A stretch of DNA of 64,000 bases from Arsenophonus nasoniae DSM 15247 (GCF_000429565.1 NZ_AUCC01000008.1:1-64000); one strand, 5' to 3'. Shown: positions 1 through 8,400, numbered from the stretch's first letter. A program made the numbers and translations. Notes: generated from the letters alone by a model not told the origin.

Positions 1-94
1 CAATCACCAGCAACAGACCAGCAGCGGTGAGCAACCAGCCGCTTAATCGCGGGGTTTTAAATGGGGGCAAGGTCAATTTTTTTCGCGTTTTCAT
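1..94 (-). CDS. Partial membrane protein, N-terminus only
   Basis: The leftward frame opens at an ATG at 94 (a second ATG lies at 100) and runs off the window without a stop, giving 31 residues. A GGAG sequence 6 nt upstream of the ATG at 94 favours that start. The N-terminus is rich in Lys and Arg and is followed by a hydrophobic stretch (SGWLLTAAGLLLVI) typical of a membrane anchor or uncleaved signal. It points away from the early region, so it may be the first gene of the late operon, perhaps a lysis or membrane gene. The function cannot be named from this fragment. Confidence 0.5.
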   Translation of the reverse strand, partial: MKTRKKLTLPPFKTPRLSGWLLTAAGLLLVI

Positions 95-371
95 CACCAT
101 CTCCCTGAGAATCAGGCAGACAGTGTGACAAGGCAGGGCGCTAAACGCTTTTAAAGCGGTTTACTAGTGGGAGGATGGGTGAACGGTTAGGTTAGGCGCA
201 GTGATTAGCCCCGAGCGGGGCAAGGGAAAAAGCGCGACCTACCCAGTGCACGAACACCGGACAGGCCGTCAACACACAGAGTTCGCCTGTGAGTCAACCG
301 TGGCGCTTTCCGTTCTCGAGAACAGGAAAGAGTCTACACGAATTTCCATTAGTGAAAAAGGCTTACAGACA

Positions 372-1139
372 ATGCAGCAACATTTTTTACCCATACTGCC
401 CTGGATAGGCGGTAAACGGCGGCTGGCCAAACAGATTTTACCGCGCTTCCCGGCGCATATCTGCTACGTGGAACCGTTTTGTGGCGCGGCGGCGCTCTTT
501 TTTATGAAGTCACCCAGCAAAGCAGAAGTGATTAACGATATCAACGGCGAGCTGGTCAATCTCTATCGGGTGCTGAAACACCATCTGGAAGAGTTTATGC
601 GCCAGTTTAAATGGGCGCTGGTCAGCCGGGCGATGTATCAATGGTTAAACATCACGCCGACCGAGACCTTAACCGATATCCAGCGCGCAGCCCGTTTCTA
701 TTACCTGCAAAAGCAGGCGTTCGGCGGCAAGGTGGCGGAGCACACCTTTGGCGTGACCACTACCAGTGGGCCACGCTTGAACCTGCTACGCATGGAAGAA
801 GAGCTGTCGCTCGCCCATCTGCGATTATCACGCACCACCATTGAACACCTGGATTGGGCCAGCTGTATTGCCCGTTATGACCGTCCGCACACGCTGTTTT
901 ACTGCGACCCGCCGTATTGGGGAACGGAAGGCTATGGGGTGGATTTTGGTCTGGATCAATATGAAAAACTGGCGGGAATGGGACGAGACCTGACGGGGAT
1001 GATGATTATTTCGGTCAATGATATTCCTGAAATGCGGGAAGTGTTTCAGGGGTTCGAGATGGAGAGCGTCCCGATTCGTTATAGCCTCAATAGCAATCAG
1101 CCCACCCAACGGCGTGAGCTGATTATCACTGTCAAATAA
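372..1139 (+). CDS. Phage DNA adenine methylase (D12 class, Dam-like)
   Basis: A 255-residue protein of the D12-class N6-adenine methyltransferase family. The SAM-binding region is near the N-terminus (PWIGGKRRLAKQI, with YVEPFCG about 20 residues later), and the catalytic DPPYWG motif lies near residue 180. The open frame extends upstream to 201, but family similarity begins at this ATG. Such enzymes in phages methylate GATC-type sites, either to evade host restriction or to control phage promoters. It is transcribed towards the repressor gene, with only 32 nt between their stop codons. Family assignment is firm; the target sequence is not deducible. Confidence 0.88.
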   Translation: MQQHFLPILPWIGGKRRLAKQILPRFPAHICYVEPFCGAAALFFMKSPSKAEVINDINGELVNLYRVLKHHLEEFMRQFKWALVSRAMYQWLNITPTETLTDIQRAARFYYLQKQAFGGKVAEHTFGVTTTSGPRLNLLRMEEELSLAHLRLSRTTIEHLDWASCIARYDRPHTLFYCDPPYWGTEGYGVDFGLDQYEKLAGMGRDLTGMMIISVNDIPEMREVFQGFEMESVPIRYSLNSNQPTQRRELIITVK

Positions 1140-1171
1140 CCCTCTTTCGCGGCAACGAATGCAGGGAAGAC

Positions 1172-2208
1172 TTAAGCGCGGTGACGAGTGGCTTTTTTCT
1201 CTGCCATTGCCGTCAAGGTACGTTTGGCCACTTCGCGTGTTTCGCCGGGAATATGGCGAAAGGCCGTTAACACCTCAGCCTCTTCTTCATCCCTCACCAC
1301 ATCGAGCGCACTGGCTTCATCGTGGCGCTCACCGGTCATCACATAATTAAGATCGACTCCTAACGCTTTCGCGGCGATTAAGTAGCCCGCATCAGGATGC
1401 CGCTCACTTTTTTCATAGTTGTACTGAGTGAGCTTTTTAACCCCGCACCGTTCGGCAAAGATCTCCTGGCTAAGTCCCAATCGCAGTCGCTCAGATTTGA
1501 GACGGTCTCCCACTCCTTCTAGTGTTAGTGTCACCCACTGCTGGGTATCGAGTGAGGCCTGTTCATTGCTTGTAGTCGCTGTAGAGGTCTTTCCAGTCAG
1601 TTGCTGGCTTAACTGTTGTAACTGCTTCTCTTTTTCGGCTACCAGTTGCTGGCTGCGTTTAAGCGCCGCTTCATCTTTACGTAATGCTGCCCGTAATTCC
1701 CGTACCGACATCCGGTCAACTTCGTCGAGGGTCAGACCTGCGATAGTGCCGCCTTCGGCGAGTTCAGCGAGGTCTTCATCGTCTTCCAACATCAGCTCAT
1801 AGAGTTTTGCCTTGCCGAGAGCCGCAAACGTCTGCGCTTTTCCACCTAATTGAGGTGATAAATATTTTAGAGATGCCTTCATCATAATTTGAGCGGTTCT
1901 TTCAGCTAGCCCTAACTGGCTTGTTACGATATTTACAAACTCTCCATGCGGCTCATTCTCTTTCAGAATAATCAACCGCTTTCCCGCCTCCAGCATGGCT
2001 TCGGCACTCTGTGCCATATAGAAGCGCGCTTCATGCACAATCCTCTCCCGTTCATAGGGCAGCCCATCGCCAAAACGTGCCATCACCTCCTGCTGGGCAC
2101 TGTTTGCTGCATTTTTTTCAGGATATGCAATTGCCTCCCCCCCCCCGCAATCGTGATATTGTCCGCGGTAGTTACAGGCAGGCTGGTTGCCGCTTTTTTC
2201 TTTGCCAT
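1172..2208 (-). CDS. Prophage repressor-like protein, frameshifted at a G tract
   Basis: A good ribosome site (AGGAG) precedes the ATG at 2208, which starts MAKKKAATSLPVTTADNIT. This frame runs into a run of ten G on the coding strand (plus-strand C at 2137-2146) and soon meets a stop. With one extra G it joins the long downstream frame, which encodes a DUF3102 domain, a charged coiled-coil and a C-terminal Xre/Cro helix-turn-helix (RLRLGLSQEIFAERCGVKK). An ATG at 2083 could start a shorter 304-residue protein, but its AGGAGG is only 2 nt away. Position and domains fit the lysogeny repressor of a Mu-like phage. Either the tract is phase-variable, the gene is broken, or the homopolymer is misread. 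Confidence 0.75.
1797..2002 (-). repeat. Inverted repeat arm 1 (206 bp, inside repressor gene)
   Basis: Read on the minus strand, this segment matches 3161-3366 of the plus strand with one mismatch in 206 bases by eye. Just outside, the similarity of the two genes drops to roughly 87 percent with mostly silent changes. The sharp step in identity indicates recent gene conversion or inversion between the arms. Confidence 0.85.
2137..2146. repeat. Homopolymer of ten C (G tract in repressor gene)
   Basis: Ten consecutive C on the plus strand form a G tract about 20 codons into the repressor gene. Ten bases leave the upstream start out of frame with the rest of the gene, and eleven would restore it. 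Such tracts are classic slipped-strand mutation sites. Confidence 0.9.
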
Positions 2209-2285
2209 ACAGGTCTCCTTTAGGCCGATAACAGCCCGTGCTTTTTAATAGTGATAAGGAATATACAAAAACAAACAAAAAAGAC

Positions 2286-2315
2286 TTTACATCATTTTGC
2301 ATATCAATGTATATT
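2286..2315 (+). promoter_or_regulatory. Candidate early promoter of the prophage
   Basis: In the AT-rich gap between the divergent repressor and first early gene, TTTACA (2286-2291) and TATATT (2310-2315) are separated by 18 bp, a good sigma-70 arrangement pointing into the early operon. The repressor promoter must lie in the same gap, so operators are expected here. Not tested. Confidence 0.5.
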
Positions 2316-2347
2316 TATTTTTAACTTTTTATGACGGAGATAAAACA

Positions 2348-2581
2348 ATGTCACTGCAACATCCAGCCGACTTTAAGCGCAATTTTTATGACCGTGTCTA
2401 TCAGAACTACCCGACGGTGGCGGCGTGGGCGCGCCAATCCGGCTTCAAACCCTATCAGGTTTATATGTTGCTTGATGGCTCCTGCCAGGGCTGGCGCGGG
2501 GAAGCACGCAAAATCAAACAGGCGATTGAACAGATAATGGGTTCCCCCATGCCATCGGGCAAAAAGCGCCATAAAAAATAA
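2348..2581 (+). CDS. Small basic Ner/Cro-like phage regulator
   Basis: A 77-residue protein, first gene of the early operon, with GGAG 8 nt before the ATG. The central part (VAAWARQSGFKPYQVYMLLDG) looks like a helix-turn-helix and the tail is Lys/Arg-rich (SGKKRHKK). Its place directly after the divergent repressor is that of Ner in Mu, which turns down the early and repressor promoters. Sequence similarity to Ner itself is not obvious, so the role is inferred from position and size. Confidence 0.55.
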   Translation: MSLQHPADFKRNFYDRVYQNYPTVAAWARQSGFKPYQVYMLLDGSCQGWRGEARKIKQAIEQIMGSPMPSGKKRHKK

Positions 2582-2638
2582 CATTCGCCTGTTTCGCTGA
2601 CGGTATCACAATTTCCATTAATGAAAAAGAGGCATCCG

Positions 2639-2959
2639 ATGAAAAACACCTTATTACTGCACCCATCTTCACGTACACGACGGGCGCTGCGTATTTTAAA
2701 AGCCATGAAGGGGCATTACCGAGACGGCTTGTCCAATAAAGCCCTGGCGGCGCTTATCAATGACTCCCCGGCCAATATCAGTCGTACTCTGCCATTTTTA
2801 GTCGAAGAGGGCATGGTTGAGCAGCGCTTCAATGGGAACTACGCCCTCAGCGAGGAATTGATACAGATTGCGCTAGCCTTTTTCGATGAAACCGAACGGG
2901 CGCAAATCAAGATGGCAGAAAAACGTGGCCGCTGCATAGCCTCACCGTCAAAATTGTAA
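2639..2959 (+). CDS. Winged-helix transcriptional regulator, phage
   Basis: A 106-residue protein. The ATG at 2639 is chosen over the one at 2621 because AAGAGG lies 6 nt before it. Residues 12 to 75 resemble an IclR/MarR-type winged helix: a first helix (RRALRILKAMKG), a recognition segment (NKALAALINDSPANISRTLPFLVEEGMV) and a wing (QRFNGNYALSEE). The likely role is early gene control. It ends 12 nt before the next gene and is part of the same operon. Confidence 0.6.
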   Translation: MKNTLLLHPSSRTRRALRILKAMKGHYRDGLSNKALAALINDSPANISRTLPFLVEEGMVEQRFNGNYALSEELIQIALAFFDETERAQIKMAEKRGRCIASPSKL

Positions 2960-2971
2960 GAGAGAAAAATA

Positions 2972-3925
2972 ATGGGTAGAAAAGCGTTACCGATGACGGC
3001 TGAAATCACCCCCGAACAGCCTTTGGCACCGGATTTAATGAATAACCTTAACGCGCTAGCTGAACATCAGCAGGCCATTATGGACAAGTACGGCGAGGGC
3101 CTACCCTATGAACGGGAAAGGATTGTGCATGAGGCACGTTTCTATATGGCACAAAGTGCGGAAGCCATGCTGGAGGCGGGAAAGCGGTTGATTATTCTGA
3201 AAGAGAATGAGCCGCATGGAGAGTTTGTAAATATCGTAACAAGCCAGTTAGGGCTAGCTGAAAGAACCACTCAAATTATGATGAAGGCATCTCTAAAATA
3301 TTTATCACCTCAATTAGGTGGAAAAGCGCAGACGTTTGCGGCTCTCGGCAAGGCAAAACTCTATGAACTGATGTTAGAAGACGATGAAGACCTCGCCGAA
3401 CTCGCCGAAGGCGGCACCATCGCGGGCTTGACGCTCGATGAGGTTGATCGCATGTCGGTACGTGAACTAAAGGCAAAACTGCGCGAAACCCGTGATAGCT
3501 TGGAAGCCAGCCGCCGCCTAGCCAACGAAAAAGACCAAAAAATCAATGAGCTGAGTGAAAACCGCCTGCTTAATCAGCATCGCCCGTTAGGGGAAGAAGG
3601 CATACGCCAGCTCCGTGAAGAAATCGGCCTGGTGGGCTTTGATGTTAAAGCCATATTGATGGGGCGCTTTCGGGAAGGGTTGGAAAAATTGCATAGCCAC
3701 AGTGGCGATATGACGTCTCACGCCGACTATTTAGCAGGCTTGCTTAATGATATTGAGTTTGAAATCAATGTCTTACGTAACGACTTTGCGTTACCCTACC
3801 ACGCGGTGTCAGAGGCGGTACCTGACTGGGTAAAGGCGGATGCCGAGGCCGAAGACGCGGATTTTCAGTTACCTGAACATTTACGCGGTACCGGACAGGA
3901 TAGCGGCGAGGAGGGGGTGTTATGA
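2972..3925 (+). CDS. DUF3102-domain phage protein
   Basis: A 317-residue protein whose residues about 43 to 165 form a DUF3102 domain nearly identical to the one in the leftward repressor gene. After it come a charged coiled-coil region (about 165 to 200) and a distinct C-terminal part with no helix-turn-helix that I recognise. Related proteins sit directly before the transposase in some Mu-like phages, and their function is unknown to me. Its stop overlaps the transposase start (ATGA at 3922), so the two are translationally coupled. Confidence 0.7.
   Translation: MGRKALPMTAEITPEQPLAPDLMNNLNALAEHQQAIMDKYGEGLPYERERIVHEARFYMAQSAEAMLEAGKRLIILKENEPHGEFVNIVTSQLGLAERTTQIMMKASLKYLSPQLGGKAQTFAALGKAKLYELMLEDDEDLAELAEGGTIAGLTLDEVDRMSVRELKAKLRETRDSLEASRRLANEKDQKINELSENRLLNQHRPLGEEGIRQLREEIGLVGFDVKAILMGRFREGLEKLHSHSGDMTSHADYLAGLLNDIEFEINVLRNDFALPYHAVSEAVPDWVKADAEAEDADFQLPEHLRGTGQDSGEEGVL
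3161..3366 (+). repeat. Inverted repeat arm 2 (206 bp, inside DUF3102 gene)
   Basis: Partner of the arm at 1797-2002, in opposite orientation and in the same reading frame of the shared DUF3102 domain. The single difference (near 3270) changes one residue (Thr here, Ala in the other copy). Recombination between the arms would flip the segment 2003-3160 without breaking either reading frame. Confidence 0.85.
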
Positions 3926-5709
3926 ACGCCATCCTGACCGAACGCGTACTGGCGATTGCCCAGGCCGCCGAAAAAGCCGGACATGGCGGCAAAGACGCGG
4001 TTTATCAAACAGGTTGCCAGGCACTCGGCATTTCCAAAGCCACGCTACTGCGAAAAATCAAACAGGTAAGCTATAAACCGCCGCGCAAGCAACGGGTGGA
4101 TTGTGGCACCAGCGCCCTGACCCGTGAGGAAGCGCTGCAAATATCCGGCGTGATGATGGCCTCGCATCGCAAGAACGGCAAGCGCCTTTACAGCCTGGAG
4201 CAGGCGGTTAATGACCTGCGGGTGAACAACCTAATTAATGCTGGGTATATTGATAACGAGACCGGCGAGTGGTTCCCCCTGTCGGTCGATGCCATCAGTC
4301 GGGCGTTGTACCAATATCGCCTGCACCCCAACCAGTTACGGGCACCAGCCCCGTGCGTCCAGTTAAAAACCGAGCATCCCAATCATGTCTGGCAACTGGA
4401 TGCGTCGCTGTGTGTACTCTATTACCTGAAAAATCCCGCCCAAGGGCACACCACGCGCGATAGTGGCCTGCGCATGATGAGTGAGGCGGAGTTTAACAAG
4501 AACAAGCCAAAAAATCTGGCGCGGGTGATTAACGACCGCGTCTGGTCATTTGAGCTGACCGACCATACCAGCGGCTGGATTTATGCCGAGTACCGCTTTG
4601 GCGGCGAAACGACACAAAACTTTACCGATGTGCTGATTAACGCCATGCAAGAACGCGGTGGGGCCGACGTCCTGCATGGCGTGCCGCGCATCCTTTATAC
4701 CGACCCCGGTTGCGCGCTGGTCTCGTCCACCCTGCGCAACCTGTGTAAAACCCTTGGTATTCAACTTATCGCACACAAAGCCCGTAATGCCCGCGCCACC
4801 GGCTCAGTGGAAAAAGCGCGCGACATTCTCGAGTGCCATTTTGAATCCGGGCTGCGGTTTGTGCAAGTCAATCATATTGATGAACTGAACCGCCTGGTTG
4901 GATTGTGGCGTAAAAAGTATAACCGCACCGCGCTGCATCGCCGTACCGGCATGACTCGCACCGACTGCTGGCTGCATATTACCCCTGGACAGTTAATCAA
5001 GGCACCGCCTGTTGACGTATGCCGTGAGCTGGCGGTGAGCCAGCCGGAAAACCGTAAGGTTAGCACCCACCTTCGCGTGTCGTTCAGGGGGAGTGAATAC
5101 GATGTACGGCAAGTCCCCGGCGTTTGCGTGGGCGACACCGTACAGATAGTGCGTAACCCCTGGCGTGACAGTGAGGCGCAGGTGGTCGTGATTAATGAGG
5201 ACGGACTGGAAGTCTTTTGCCGGGTGCCGGAAGTGGCGAAAGACGACTACGGTTTTGCCCTCAACAGCCCGACACTCGGCGAATCGTTCAAGGCATTACC
5301 CCACACCCCGGCGCAACACCATCTGTCGGAAGTCGAGCAGACCCTGTATGGCACCACCACGCCGGGGGAAACCGCCGCCGCGCAAAAAGCCAATGCCTTA
5401 CCCTTTGGTGGGCGCTTTAACCCTTATCTGGAAAATGAACGCGATACCCCACCGATTTATCTCCCTAAACAAGGGCAGGCCTCCCCGGTTTGCGCGCCGC
5501 GTTTTGAAGAGCGCTTAAACCCGGTCGTGGTGGTGCAACAGTTGCGGGCGCGTTTTCAGGCGGCGGGTAAGACCTGGCGCAGTGAATTTTACACCACACT
5601 AACCCAGCGCTTCCCGGACGGCATTCCCGCCGACCAGGTCGACGCGCTGGGTGATGAATTAATGGCGCAGACGGGCGATGTGGTGGTCAGCCTGGCCAGT
5701 CACGGTTAA
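3922..5709 (+). CDS. A: Phage transposase A (MuA/TnsB-like DDE integrase)
   Basis: A 595-residue transposase of the rve/Mu family. The DDE acidic residues are visible: Asp in VWQLDAS (about residue 158), Asp in YTDPG (about 254) and Glu in GSVEKARD (about 295). An N-terminal helix-turn-helix-like region (GCQALGISKATLLRKIKQ) should bind the phage ends, and a beta-barrel plus tail region follows the catalytic core. It performs strand transfer of the phage ends with ATPase B, encoded 12 nt downstream. The length is close to that of MuA (663) and of BcepMu-type enzymes. All catalytic residues are present, so it looks intact. Confidence 0.92.
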   Translation: MNAILTERVLAIAQAAEKAGHGGKDAVYQTGCQALGISKATLLRKIKQVSYKPPRKQRVDCGTSALTREEALQISGVMMASHRKNGKRLYSLEQAVNDLRVNNLINAGYIDNETGEWFPLSVDAISRALYQYRLHPNQLRAPAPCVQLKTEHPNHVWQLDASLCVLYYLKNPAQGHTTRDSGLRMMSEAEFNKNKPKNLARVINDRVWSFELTDHTSGWIYAEYRFGGETTQNFTDVLINAMQERGGADVLHGVPRILYTDPGCALVSSTLRNLCKTLGIQLIAHKARNARATGSVEKARDILECHFESGLRFVQVNHIDELNRLVGLWRKKYNRTALHRRTGMTRTDCWLHITPGQLIKAPPVDVCRELAVSQPENRKVSTHLRVSFRGSEYDVRQVPGVCVGDTVQIVRNPWRDSEAQVVVINEDGLEVFCRVPEVAKDDYGFALNSPTLGESFKALPHTPAQHHLSEVEQTLYGTTTPGETAAAQKANALPFGGRFNPYLENERDTPPIYLPKQGQASPVCAPRFEERLNPVVVVQQLRARFQAAGKTWRSEFYTTLTQRFPDGIPADQVDALGDELMAQTGDVVVSLASHG

Positions 5710-5721
5710 CGGGAGGCCATC

Positions 5722-6876
5722 ATGCTGAAACTGAAAACCCTGTTACAACAACACAACCTGACGCAAGCGGCACTGGCCCGCGCGCTTGACCTTTCCGAGG
5801 CGACGCTGGCGCAGATAGTCAATCACCACCAGTGGCCAAAACAGGACACCGACACGCTAAAACACCGTATCCGTGCCTGGTTACGTGACCAGGGTATCGC
5901 GGCGGACGACTGTTTTGACGGGGTCACGTCCGGCGGAAAGGAAAAACGCCCACTACCTAGCAATGAGGAAGACACCATGTTACTGAAAAAACAGGTATTA
6001 CTGCCTGCCACCAAAAAACATTTTGGGCTGTTTCGCGCTCCATTTGATGACAACGCAGTACAAGGTCATGACGATGTGTTTTTAACCCCGGAAAGCCGTT
6101 ATGTGCGTGAGGCGTTGTACCAGACCGCCCGCTATGGTGGCTTTATCGCCGTTATCGGTGAATCCGGCTCGGGTAAAAGCACGCTGCGACGTGACCTGAC
6201 GGACCGCATTTATCGGGAAAACGCCCCCGTGGTGGTGATTGAACCCTACGTGCTGGCGATGGAAGACAACGACCATCAGGGCAAGACCCTGAAAGCCGCC
6301 AGCCTTGCCGAGGCTATTGTCCATACCCTAGCCCCACTGGAAAAGCTCAAACGCTCGCCGGAGGCCCGCTTCCGTCAGTTACACCGACTATTAAAAGACA
6401 GCAGCCGCGCCGGGTACAGCCATGTGCTGGTGATTGAAGAAGCCCATTCTCTGCCCATCCCGACCTTAAAGCACCTCAAACGCTTCTTTGAGTTGGAAGA
6501 CGGCTTTAAAAAACTGCTGTCCATCGTCCTGCTGGGACAACCCGAACTGGGTGACAAGTTATCTGAACGCCTGCTGGCGGTCAGGGAAGTGGTGCAGCGC
6601 TGCGAGGTGATTGACCTGCCGCCGCTGGATGACCACCTGGCTGACTTTCTTGATTTCAAGTTTAAACGCGTCGGCGGCGACCTTGGCAACGTCCTCGGCC
6701 CGGATGCGATACCGGCACTGCGTCAACGCCTAAGCTGGCTGCGCCCGAAAAAAGACACCCCGGTCAGCCTGCTTTATCCCCTGGCTATCGGCAATCTGGT
6801 GACCGCTGCCATGAACCTGGCCGCACAAAACGCCATCCCGGTTATCGATGCCAATATTATTCACAGTGTGCATTAA
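5722..6876 (+). CDS. B: Phage transposition protein B (AAA+ ATPase)
   Basis: A 384-residue MuB-like target-selection ATPase. The N-terminus has a helix-turn-helix (NLTQAALARALDLSEATLAQI, residues about 12 to 32). The AAA+ core has Walker A GESGSGKST near residue 150 and Walker B VLVIEEAH near residue 236, and resembles ExeA/TniB ATPases. MuB forms filaments on target DNA and delivers it to the transposase. A strong GGAGG precedes the ATG, and the gene follows transposase A by 12 nt. Confidence 0.9.
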   Translation: MLKLKTLLQQHNLTQAALARALDLSEATLAQIVNHHQWPKQDTDTLKHRIRAWLRDQGIAADDCFDGVTSGGKEKRPLPSNEEDTMLLKKQVLLPATKKHFGLFRAPFDDNAVQGHDDVFLTPESRYVREALYQTARYGGFIAVIGESGSGKSTLRRDLTDRIYRENAPVVVIEPYVLAMEDNDHQGKTLKAASLAEAIVHTLAPLEKLKRSPEARFRQLHRLLKDSSRAGYSHVLVIEEAHSLPIPTLKHLKRFFELEDGFKKLLSIVLLGQPELGDKLSERLLAVREVVQRCEVIDLPPLDDHLADFLDFKFKRVGGDLGNVLGPDAIPALRQRLSWLRPKKDTPVSLLYPLAIGNLVTAAMNLAAQNAIPVIDANIIHSVH

Positions 6877-6887
6877 AGGAGGCTTTT

Positions 6888-7190
6888 ATGCTCAACCCCG
6901 CCGTGACCATTAAAAACCCGTCAGCGATGACCTACCAGGCCATCCAGCAGCAGTTCAGGCAATGTCTGTCGGTGATGGAGAAACTCAACCAGGAAGGTTT
7001 TATCGTCAGTCAGTTTACTGTTGATGGCTATAGCCGTCCGACCCTTACCCTGCTGCATGACCGACGGTGTGATGCGTTACATAAAAAGGGGCATGCCGTT
7101 CGCTATGCCCTGGGTACCGACCGTCAGGGCCGCTGGGAAAAATACCAGTTCCTGCAAGATAACTGCCGAATCACCTGGGAGGTACGTTAA
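6888..7190 (+). CDS. Small phage early protein, unknown
   Basis: A 100-residue frame with an excellent ribosome site (AAAGGAGG) 11 nt after gene B. The fold looks alpha then beta (TYQAIQQQFRQCLSVMEKLNQE, followed by strand-like segments such as ITWEV). There is no signal peptide, metal motif or catalytic signature. It lies where Mu carries semi-essential early genes such as kil and arm. I do not recognise the family. Confidence 0.55.
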   Translation: MLNPAVTIKNPSAMTYQAIQQQFRQCLSVMEKLNQEGFIVSQFTVDGYSRPTLTLLHDRRCDALHKKGHAVRYALGTDRQGRWEKYQFLQDNCRITWEVR

Positions 7191-7192
7191 TC

Positions 7193-7423
7193 ATGACAAC
7201 ACGACCTGTCCGTATTACCGCTCGCCAATCGGTTTATCTGGAAAAAACCGTCGATATTACCGAGCAGGACTATGAAACCTATTTATCGATTTGCGAAAAC
7301 TGCCGTGATGTTGATGAACAAGACCAGCGTCTTGGTGAAATCGCGGCCCGATATAACATGAATTTATTTGAGCATATTCAACACAGTGACGCCCTTGAAG
7401 ACATTATTTTCGAGCGCGTTTAA
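7193..7423 (+). CDS. Small acidic phage early protein, unknown
   Basis: A 76-residue acidic protein beginning MTTRPVRITARQSVYLEKTV, 2 nt after the previous gene, with GAGGT 9 nt upstream. Many Asp and Glu residues in the second half (NCRDVDEQDQRLGEI) would suit a DNA mimic or small inhibitor, but that is only a possibility. Unrecognised; called real because of tight operon spacing and a good ribosome site. Confidence 0.5.
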   Translation: MTTRPVRITARQSVYLEKTVDITEQDYETYLSICENCRDVDEQDQRLGEIAARYNMNLFEHIQHSDALEDIIFERV

Positions 7424-7456
7424 TTCCCGACGTTGTTAATTAAAAGGTAAAAAAAG

Positions 7457-7987
7457 ATGGCAAAGAAAATAACGCGGCTTAAAGCCGCGGCGGGTGCCTG
7501 CACGCCGCAAACCCGTGAACAGGTGATGGACGATATAAAACGGATGGGTGATATCCAGCGGGAAATGACCCGACTAGAGACACAGATTAATGATGAAATC
7601 GCACGGTTAACGCATCAGCATGCGGCTGATATTGAGGCCATGAAAGCCCGGATAACCCTGTTACAAAAAGGTATCCAGACCTGGTGCGACGCCAACCGAG
7701 AGGGGCTGACCCAAAACGGAAAAACCAAAACCGTTAACCTGATAACCGGCGAGGTGTCGTGGCGAAACCGCCCGCCGTCCGTGTCCCTCAAAGGGATGGA
7801 CGATATCTTGCAGGCACTGGAAGAAAACGGGCAACACCACTGCATTATTCGCAAGGCGCAGGTGGATAAAAATGCCCTGCTAAAAAATCAGGATACCATC
7901 AGGCACCTTAATATTCGCGGCATTACCTTTCATCACCAGCTTGAGGATTTCATTATTACGCCCTTCGAGCAGGAGGTGACCTCATGA
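7457..7987 (+). CDS. gam: Host-nuclease inhibitor Gam (Mu Gam family)
   Basis: A 176-residue protein with the long N-terminal coiled-coil of Mu Gam (residues about 20 to 80, MGDIQREMTRLETQINDEIA) and the conserved module around GKTKTVNLITGEVSWRNRPP. Gam binds double-stranded DNA ends and protects linear phage DNA from RecBCD. It is homologous to eukaryotic Ku. Length matches Mu Gam (174). It sits between B and gemA as in Mu, and its stop overlaps the start of the next gene. Confidence 0.9.
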   Translation: MAKKITRLKAAAGACTPQTREQVMDDIKRMGDIQREMTRLETQINDEIARLTHQHAADIEAMKARITLLQKGIQTWCDANREGLTQNGKTKTVNLITGEVSWRNRPPSVSLKGMDDILQALEENGQHHCIIRKAQVDKNALLKNQDTIRHLNIRGITFHHQLEDFIITPFEQEVTS

Positions 7988-8154
7988 GCTATCAGGAAAT
8001 AAAACCTCTGCGCCGTCAGATTGAAAGGCACATAAACCGCGCCATGCATCACCTGCGGGCAGACCATTCCGCCGCTGCGTATTGTGAATTTCAAAATGCC
8101 TTCGAGATATTGGCCGAACTCATCGTCGACTTAGATAAGGAAAACCCGTTATGA
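7984..8154 (+). CDS. Small phage protein, 56 aa, unknown
   Basis: A short frame starting MSYQEIKPLRRQIERHINRA, coupled at both ends: ATGA overlap with Gam upstream and ATGA overlap with the zinc-ribbon gene downstream. It is predicted to be almost entirely alpha-helical. Double coupling and phage-like codon use support it as real. The function is unknown. Confidence 0.55.
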   Translation: MSYQEIKPLRRQIERHINRAMHHLRADHSAAAYCEFQNAFEILAELIVDLDKENPL

Positions 8155-8384
8155 GTATTACCTGCATCAGCTGCCATCAGGCAACCCGACGCCTGAATCC
8201 TACCCAGGCAGACATTATCCAACAACCGGAAAGCGGCGAGTGGGGAATTGACCTGCTACTGGCCTGCCCACACTGCGGACAGTCGTATAGCGCCTGGGTA
8301 CTTAACTGGGATGTCGTGCCACTAAAAGGTATCACGGCAAATTCGCCATCAACGCCACACACTCACCATAAACCCGCCGATTAA
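8151..8384 (+). CDS. Zinc-ribbon-like small phage protein
   Basis: A 77-residue protein with two Cys pairs, CISC near the N-terminus and CPHC near residue 41, spaced as in a four-Cys zinc ribbon. The C-terminal tail is rich in Pro and His (STPHTHHKPAD). Such small ribbons often bind DNA or RNA polymerase. The role is unknown. It is coupled to the previous gene by an ATGA overlap. Confidence 0.55.
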   Translation: MSITCISCHQATRRLNPTQADIIQQPESGEWGIDLLLACPHCGQSYSAWVLNWDVVPLKGITANSPSTPHTHHKPAD

Positions 8385-8400
8385 CGAGGAGGACATCACC

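Noticed and set aside
828-1109. Leftward frame opposite the methylase gene
   Set aside because: It is a shadow of the D12 methylase: no ribosome site, no similarity, and the methylase motifs explain the sequence.
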